Shown: piece by piece, positions 59,278 through 64,000 of the stretch | How the letters are laid out: every line of letters begins with the position of its first letter | Numbering within the stretch: the first letter of the stretch is position 1 | Assembly (NCBI RefSeq): GCF_013620825.1 | Contig: NZ_NJIC01000019.1 | Span: 1-64,000 of the forward strand | DNA from: Rhodanobacter sp. PCA2 | GTDB lineage: Bacteria; Pseudomonadota; Gammaproteobacteria; Xanthomonadales; Rhodanobacteraceae | Direction: 5' to 3' | DNA: 64,000 nucleotides | Made by a program: the position numbers and the translations under genes | The notes under the pieces: generated by a model | Seen by the model: only the letters and a program-made list of their open reading frames with translations | Told to the model about the DNA's origin: nothing | Database searches by the model: none

Positions 59278-60615
59278 ATGTCGGACAAGGCGACGCGGAT
59301 CGATTTGTTCCAGTGGCACACGCCGCAGATGCGCGCGTTCCACCTGGGCTGGATGGCGTTCTTCGTGTGCTTCTTCGCGTGGTTCGCGGTGGCGCCGCTG
59401 ATGCCGCTGGTCAGCGCCGAGTTCGGCCTGCGGCAGGACCAGCTCGCCAACATCTCGATCGCCGCCGTCGCCGTTACCGTGTTCGGCCGCTTGCTGGTCG
59501 GCCCGTTGTGCGACCGGTTCGGTCCGCGGCGGACGTATACCGGCCTGCTGGTGCTGGGCGCGATCCCGGTGTTCGGCCTCGCGCTGGCCCAGGGCTATGC
59601 CTCGTTCCTGCTCGCGCGCTTCGCCATGGGCATGGTCGGTGCGGGCTTCGTGATCACGCAATACCACACCTCGGTGATGTTCGCGCCGAACGTGGTGGGC
59701 ACCGCCAACGCCACCGCGGCGGGTTGGGGCAATGCCGGCGGCGGCGCCGCGCAGGCCGCGATGCCGCTGCTGCTGGCGGGCCTGCTGGCGCTGGGCGTGG
59801 CGCAGGGGCTGGGCTGGCGCATCGCGATGCTGCTGCCCGGCGTGCTGATGCTTGTGGTCGGCGCGCTGTACTGGAAGTACACGCAGGACTGCCCCGAGGG
59901 CGACTATCGCCGCTTGCGCGCGCAAGGCCGCGCCGTGGGCAGCGGCAAGCGCGGAGGCTGGTCGGCGTTCGCCCGGGCGGCCGGCAACTACCGCGTGTGG
60001 GTGCTGGCCGCGGCCTATGCCGGCTGCTTCGGCATCGAGCTGTTCGTGCACGGCGTCGCGGCGGCGTACTACATGGACCGCTTCGGCCTCAGCCTGGGCC
60101 GCGCAGGCCTGGCCGTGGGTTGCTTCGGCCTGCTGGCGCTGTTTGCCCGTGCCTTCGGCGGCATCGCCTCCGACCGGCTGGCGCGGCGGCGCGGCTTGCC
60201 CGCACGTGCGTACCTGCTGTGCGCGGCGATGCTCTGCGAAGGCGCCGGCCTGCTGTGGTTCTCCGGCGCGCGCAGTGCGGGCGTGGCCATCGCCGCCATG
60301 CTCGTCTTCGGCCTGTTCACGCACATGGCCTGCGGCGCGACCTACGCGCTGATGCCGTTCATCGACCGGGAGGCGCTGGGCGGCGTGGCCGGGATCGTGG
60401 GCGCCGGCGGCAACGTGGGCGCGGTGGCCGCGGGGTTCCTGCAGAAGTACACCGGCTCCGTGCAGCAGACCTTTCTGGTGCTGGGCTGTTTCGCGATCGC
60501 AGGCGCCGCATGCGTGCTGGCCGTGCGCTTCAGCCGCGAACAGGTGGCGGACGAGGACCGGCTCCACCGCGAAGCGCTTCGGCGCGATAGCGGGCCGGTG
60601 CTGGCGGTCGATTGA
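59278..60615 (+). CDS. nitrate/nitrite MFS transporter (NarK/NasA type)
   Basis: A 445-residue, 12-helix major facilitator for nitrate/nitrite. It has the family signatures GWGNAGGGAAQAAMP and, later, GIVGAGGNVGAVAAGF, both containing the glycines of the nitrate site, plus the substrate-binding arginine region in GRLLVGPLCDRFGPRR. The ATG at 59278 follows GGGAGGTG with 5-base spacing. It heads the operon with nirBD, so nitrate uptake for assimilation is the likely role. NarK2-type antiport is an alternative. Confidence 0.9.
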   Translation: MSDKATRIDLFQWHTPQMRAFHLGWMAFFVCFFAWFAVAPLMPLVSAEFGLRQDQLANISIAAVAVTVFGRLLVGPLCDRFGPRRTYTGLLVLGAIPVFGLALAQGYASFLLARFAMGMVGAGFVITQYHTSVMFAPNVVGTANATAAGWGNAGGGAAQAAMPLLLAGLLALGVAQGLGWRIAMLLPGVLMLVVGALYWKYTQDCPEGDYRRLRAQGRAVGSGKRGGWSAFARAAGNYRVWVLAAAYAGCFGIELFVHGVAAAYYMDRFGLSLGRAGLAVGCFGLLALFARAFGGIASDRLARRRGLPARAYLLCAAMLCEGAGLLWFSGARSAGVAIAAMLVFGLFTHMACGATYALMPFIDREALGGVAGIVGAGGNVGAVAAGFLQKYTGSVQQTFLVLGCFAIAGAACVLAVRFSREQVADEDRLHREALRRDSGPVLAVD

Positions 60616-60635
60616 GTGGGCGGGAGGTCATCGCG

Positions 60636-63203
60636 ATGGGGATGAAACTTGTCGTCGTGGGCAACGGCATGGTCGGCCACAGGTTGCTGGAGGAACTGGT
60701 GGCATTGCGTCCGCCGGGGCTGGAGATCACGGTGCTGTGCGAGGAAAGCCGCCCGGCCTACGACCGCGTGCACCTGTCCGAGTTCTTCGCCGGCAAGAGC
60801 GCGGACGAGCTGTCGCTGGTGGCGCCGGGCTTCTTCGAACAGGCCGGCATAACCGTGCGGCTGGCGACGCGCGCGGTGGGCATCGATCGCGCCATCAAGC
60901 GCGTGACGACCAGCGACGGCGGCGTCATCGCATACGACAAGCTGGTGATCGCGACCGGCTCGGTGCCCTTCGTGCCGTCGATACCCGGCAACGATCGCGA
61001 CGGTTGCCTGGTGTACCGCACCCTGGACGACCTGGATGCGTTGTCCGATTGGGGCAGGCGTTCCAGCCATGGCGTGGTCGTGGGTGGCGGCCTGCTCGGC
61101 CTCGAATGCGCCAAGGCGCTGCGCGACATGGGGCTGGAGACGCACGTGGTCGAATTCGCCTCGCGCCTCATGGCGGTGCAGGTGGACGATGCCGGCGGCC
61201 AGTTGCTGCGCAAGTCCATCGAGGACCTTGGCCTCGTCGTGCACACCGGCAAGAACACGCTGGATATCGGCGACGGGGAGACGAAACGCCATCGCATGAC
61301 GTTCGCGGACGGCAGCCATCTGGAGACCGACCTCATCGTGTTCTCCGCGGGCATCCGTCCCCGCGACGAGCTGGCCGGCGCCTGCGAGCTTGGCGTGGGA
61401 CAACGCGGCGGCATCATGGTGGACAACTTCTGCCGCACGCGCGACCGCGACGTGTACGCCATCGGCGAATGCGCGCAATGGGGCGGCAAGGTCTTCGGGC
61501 TGGTGGCGCCGGGCTACGAGATGGCGCGGGTGGTCGCGAACCACCTCAACGCGCTGCTGGTGCGCAGCCAGGCTCCGGTCCTGCCCGAGTTCGTGGGGGC
61601 GGACATGTCCACCAAGCTCAAGCTGATGGGCGTGGACGTCGCCAGCATCGGCGATGCCCACGGCGCGACGCCGGGCAGCCGGACCTACCAGTTCAGCGAC
61701 GGGCACAGGCAGGTCTACAAGAAGCTGGTGGTTTCGCAGGACGGCAAGCGCCTGCTCGGCGGCGTGCTGGTGGGCGATGCGGCCGACTACGGCACGTGGC
61801 TGCAGATGATGCTCAACGGGCTCGAACTGCCCGAGTCGCCGGAGTCGCTGATCCTGCCGGCGATCGAGGGCGCGAAACCCGGGCTGGCCGTGGATGCGCT
61901 GCCCGCGACGGCGCAGATCTGCTCCTGCAACAACGTGAGCAAGGCGCAGCTGTGCGAGGCGGTGGCGGCCGGCGCCACCTCCATCGGCGCGCTGAAGCAG
62001 GCGACGCGCGCCGGCACCACCTGCGGCGGCTGCGTTCCGCTGGTCACGCAGATCATGAAGGCGGAGATGAAGCGCCAGGGGCTCGCGGTGAACAACCACC
62101 TGTGCGAGCACTTCCCGTATTCGCGGCAGGAGCTGTACCACCTGGTGCGCGTGGAACGGATCCGCCGTTTCGACGAGTTGCTGGCACGACACGGCCACGG
62201 GCTGGGCTGCGACATCTGCAAGCCCGTGGCGGCGAGCATCCTCGCATCGTGCTGGAACGAATTCGTGCTGCAGAAGGAGCATGCCTCGCTGCAGGATTCC
62301 AACGACTACTTCCTCGCCAACATCCAGAAGGACGGCACGTACTCCGTCGTGCCGCGCATGCCGGGCGGCGAAGTGACGCCGGACAGCCTGATCCGCATCG
62401 GCGAGATCGCGCGCAAGTACGGCCTCTACACCAAGCTCACCGGCGGCCAGCGCGTGGACATGTTCGGCGCGCGGGTGGAGCAGTTGCCGTCGATCTGGGA
62501 AGAGCTGATCGAGGCAGGCTTCGAATCCGGCCATGCCTACGGCAAGTCGCTGCGCACGGTGAAATCCTGCGTGGGTTCCACCTGGTGCCGCTACGGCGTG
62601 CAGGATTCGGTGGGCAAGGCGATCGACCTGGAGAACCGCTACAAGGGCCTGCGTTCGCCGCACAAGCTGAAGTTCGCGGTATCCGGCTGCACGCGCGAGT
62701 GCGCGGAGGCGCAAAGCAAGGACGTGGGGATCATCGCCACCGAAAAGGGCTGGAACCTCTACGTCTGCGGCAACGGCGGCATGAAACCGCGGCATGCCGA
62801 ACTGCTGGCCGGGGACCTCGACGGCGACACGCTGGTCCGCTGCATCGACCGCTTCCTGATGTTCTACATCCGCACCGCCGACCGCCTGCAGCGCACCAGC
62901 GTGTGGCGCGACAACCTGGAGGGCGGCATGGACTACCTGCGCGACGTCGTCGTCAACGACAGCCTCGGCATCGCGGAAGAGCTCGAAGCCGAGATGAAGC
63001 ACGTCGTGGATACCTACGAGTGCGAATGGAAGCGCGCCGTGAACGATCCCCAGGTGCGCCGCCGTTTCCGCCACTTCGTCAACAGCGACGCCGGCGACGA
63101 TCGCGTGGCGTTCGCGCCGGTGCGCGGGCAGCTGCGGCCGGCGACCGCGCGGGAAAAAGAGACGCGGTTCGGCCGGCTGCCGACCCCGGTGACGACGGAG
63201 TGA
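60636..63203 (+). CDS. nirB: NAD(P)H-dependent nitrite reductase, large subunit
   Basis: NirB reduces nitrite to ammonia in the cytoplasm with NAD(P)H. The 855 residues show an N-terminal FAD domain (VVVGNGMVGHRLLEEL, GGGLLGLECAKAL), a [2Fe-2S] BFD-like domain (CSCNNVSKAQLC and CGGC), and a sirohaem/[4Fe-4S] domain with Cys645, Cys651, Cys685 and Cys689 (CVGSTWC, CTREC). The start at 60636 (MGMKLVVVG) has GGGAGG about 8 bases upstream; MKLVVVG at 60642 is the alternative. It is followed by nirD. Confidence 0.95.
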   Translation: MGMKLVVVGNGMVGHRLLEELVALRPPGLEITVLCEESRPAYDRVHLSEFFAGKSADELSLVAPGFFEQAGITVRLATRAVGIDRAIKRVTTSDGGVIAYDKLVIATGSVPFVPSIPGNDRDGCLVYRTLDDLDALSDWGRRSSHGVVVGGGLLGLECAKALRDMGLETHVVEFASRLMAVQVDDAGGQLLRKSIEDLGLVVHTGKNTLDIGDGETKRHRMTFADGSHLETDLIVFSAGIRPRDELAGACELGVGQRGGIMVDNFCRTRDRDVYAIGECAQWGGKVFGLVAPGYEMARVVANHLNALLVRSQAPVLPEFVGADMSTKLKLMGVDVASIGDAHGATPGSRTYQFSDGHRQVYKKLVVSQDGKRLLGGVLVGDAADYGTWLQMMLNGLELPESPESLILPAIEGAKPGLAVDALPATAQICSCNNVSKAQLCEAVAAGATSIGALKQATRAGTTCGGCVPLVTQIMKAEMKRQGLAVNNHLCEHFPYSRQELYHLVRVERIRRFDELLARHGHGLGCDICKPVAASILASCWNEFVLQKEHASLQDSNDYFLANIQKDGTYSVVPRMPGGEVTPDSLIRIGEIARKYGLYTKLTGGQRVDMFGARVEQLPSIWEELIEAGFESGHAYGKSLRTVKSCVGSTWCRYGVQDSVGKAIDLENRYKGLRSPHKLKFAVSGCTRECAEAQSKDVGIIATEKGWNLYVCGNGGMKPRHAELLAGDLDGDTLVRCIDRFLMFYIRTADRLQRTSVWRDNLEGGMDYLRDVVVNDSLGIAEELEAEMKHVVDTYECEWKRAVNDPQVRRRFRHFVNSDAGDDRVAFAPVRGQLRPATAREKETRFGRLPTPVTTE

Positions 63204-63206
63204 GCG

Positions 63207-63554
63207 ATGAGGCGCGCAAAGAAGGCGAACTGGATATCGGTGTGCGAGCTGGACGACATCGTGCCGGATACCGGCGTGTGCGTGCTGGTGTGCGGCGAAC
63301 AGGTGGCCGTGTTCCGGCTGTCCGGCGGCGGCCTGCATGCGATCGGCAACGTGGACCCGGTTTCCGGCGCCTCGGTGCTTGCGCGCGGCATCGTGGGCAA
63401 CCTGGGCGGCCAGGTCGTGGTGGCGTCGCCCATCCACAAGCAGCATTTCGACCTGCGCACGGGCGCCTGCCTGGAGTCGCCCGGCGTGGGCGTGCGCGCG
63501 TGGCCGGTGCGCTGCGAGGGCTGCACGGTGCAGGTCAGGTACGACACCGCATGA
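63207..63554 (+). CDS. nirD: NAD(P)H-dependent nitrite reductase, small subunit
   Basis: NirD is the small, Rieske-fold subunit of assimilatory nitrite reductase. The 115 residues have the Rieske core (AIGNVDPVSGASVLARGIVG, ASPIHKQHFDLRTGACLE) but lack the paired Cys-His ligands for a [2Fe-2S] cluster, as is normal for NirD. It follows nirB by 3 bases and overlaps the next gene by 4. Confidence 0.93.
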   Translation: MRRAKKANWISVCELDDIVPDTGVCVLVCGEQVAVFRLSGGGLHAIGNVDPVSGASVLARGIVGNLGGQVVVASPIHKQHFDLRTGACLESPGVGVRAWPVRCEGCTVQVRYDTA

Positions 63555-64000
63555 GCAGACCGCGCCCGCGCCTGGTGGTGGTGGGAAACGGCATGGCCGG
63601 GATACGCACGGTGGAGGAACTGCTGCAGCTCGCGCCGCAGCTCTACGACATCACGGTGTTCGGCGCCGAACCCCACGGCAACTACAACCGCATCCTGCTT
63701 TCCATGCTGCTCAGCGGCGAGAAGCGGCCCGAAGAGCTGGTGCTCAACGCGCCCGCCTGGTACGCCGCGCACGGCATCGAGCTGCATGCGGGAGACCCGG
63801 TGGTGGCGGTGGATCGCAGCCGCCGCGTGGTGCGTTCGCGCCGCGGCGTACTGCGTCCGTACGACCGCCTGCTGGTGGCGACGGGATCGCGGCCGGCCAC
63901 GTTGCCGGTGCCGGGCAGCGGGCTGCCGGGCGTGGTCTGCTTCCGCAACATCCACGACGTGGAACGCATGCTGGAATCGGCGGGCCGGTATCGCCGCGCG
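63551..64000 (+). CDS. FAD-dependent pyridine nucleotide reductase (truncated by window)
   Basis: The first 150 codons are present. They begin MSRPRPRLVVVGNGMAGIRTVEELL, a NAD(P)/FAD Rossmann loop, and continue GNYNRILLSMLLSGEKR, LLVATGSRPATLPVPG. This strongly resembles the N-terminal FAD domain of NirB next door, so it may be a nitrite/nitrate reductase electron-transfer component (NasB-like) or a second NirB-type chain. The rest lies beyond the window. It overlaps nirD by 4 bases and belongs to the same operon. Confidence 0.8.
   Translation, partial: MSRPRPRLVVVGNGMAGIRTVEELLQLAPQLYDITVFGAEPHGNYNRILLSMLLSGEKRPEELVLNAPAWYAAHGIELHAGDPVVAVDRSRRVVRSRRGVLRPYDRLLVATGSRPATLPVPGSGLPGVVCFRNIHDVERMLESAGRYRRA

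Overview
The window is very GC-rich, densely coded DNA from a facultatively anaerobic, denitrifying gammaproteobacterium. The gene set (quinol-type nitric oxide reductase, azurin, UbiU/UbiV, class III ribonucleotide reductase, FabA/FabB, many TonB-dependent receptors, a DnrO-like protein) fits the Rhodanobacteraceae/Xanthomonadales best, for example a Rhodanobacter relative. That placement is an inference from gene content, because the window holds no rRNA gene. I saw no tRNA, rRNA, CRISPR array, insertion sequence or prophage.

Region 1 (1-17.7 kb) is an anaerobic-lifestyle block. It holds the end of nadB, fabA-fabB, a class III ribonucleotide reductase whose glycyl-radical domain is a separate small gene (nrdD, radical-domain gene, nrdG), ubiV-ubiU, a DnrO-like periplasmic protein, a small four-cysteine protein, ubiD-tyrA, an operon of sirB2, a PLP decarboxylase and a cysteine-synthase-like enzyme, then norZ and azurin. 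Short gaps upstream of fabA, nrdD, ubiU/dnrO, the four-cysteine gene, ubiD, norZ and azurin carry close variants of the FNR/Dnr palindrome (YTGA-N6-TCAR). Five of them sit 63-68 bases upstream of the start codon, so the block looks like a redox- or NO-controlled regulon.

Region 2 (17.8-33.9 kb) holds two large TonB-dependent receptors, two OmpR-type response regulator/kinase pairs, three exported YVTN beta-propeller proteins (one with an internally duplicated N-terminal domain) and an MFS transporter. The layout suggests outer-membrane uptake and signalling for an unknown ligand.

Region 3 (34.1-41.7 kb) is mixed accessory metabolism: a Tat-exported GH127-like glycosidase, an AraC regulator followed by a PepSY membrane protein, a PaiB-like flavoprotein and an amino-acid permease whose genes overlap, and an HSL-family esterase.

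Region 4 (42-51 kb) is a run of genes for a siderophore-type TonB receptor, an amidohydrolase, an amidohydrolase-like protein that has lost its metal-binding HxH, a TolB-propeller/amidohydrolase fusion, and proC.

Region 5 (51.1-64 kb) is molybdenum and nitrate metabolism. A structured leader precedes the tightly packed operon moaA, moaC-moaB fusion, moeA, moaD, moaE, mobA, a small unknown gene and a molybdate-type ABC transporter. A 422-base gap with a terminator-like hairpin then leads into narK, nirB, nirD and a truncated FAD-dependent reductase, an assimilatory nitrate/nitrite operon that runs off the window. The Mo-cofactor genes supply the cofactor that nitrate reductases need.
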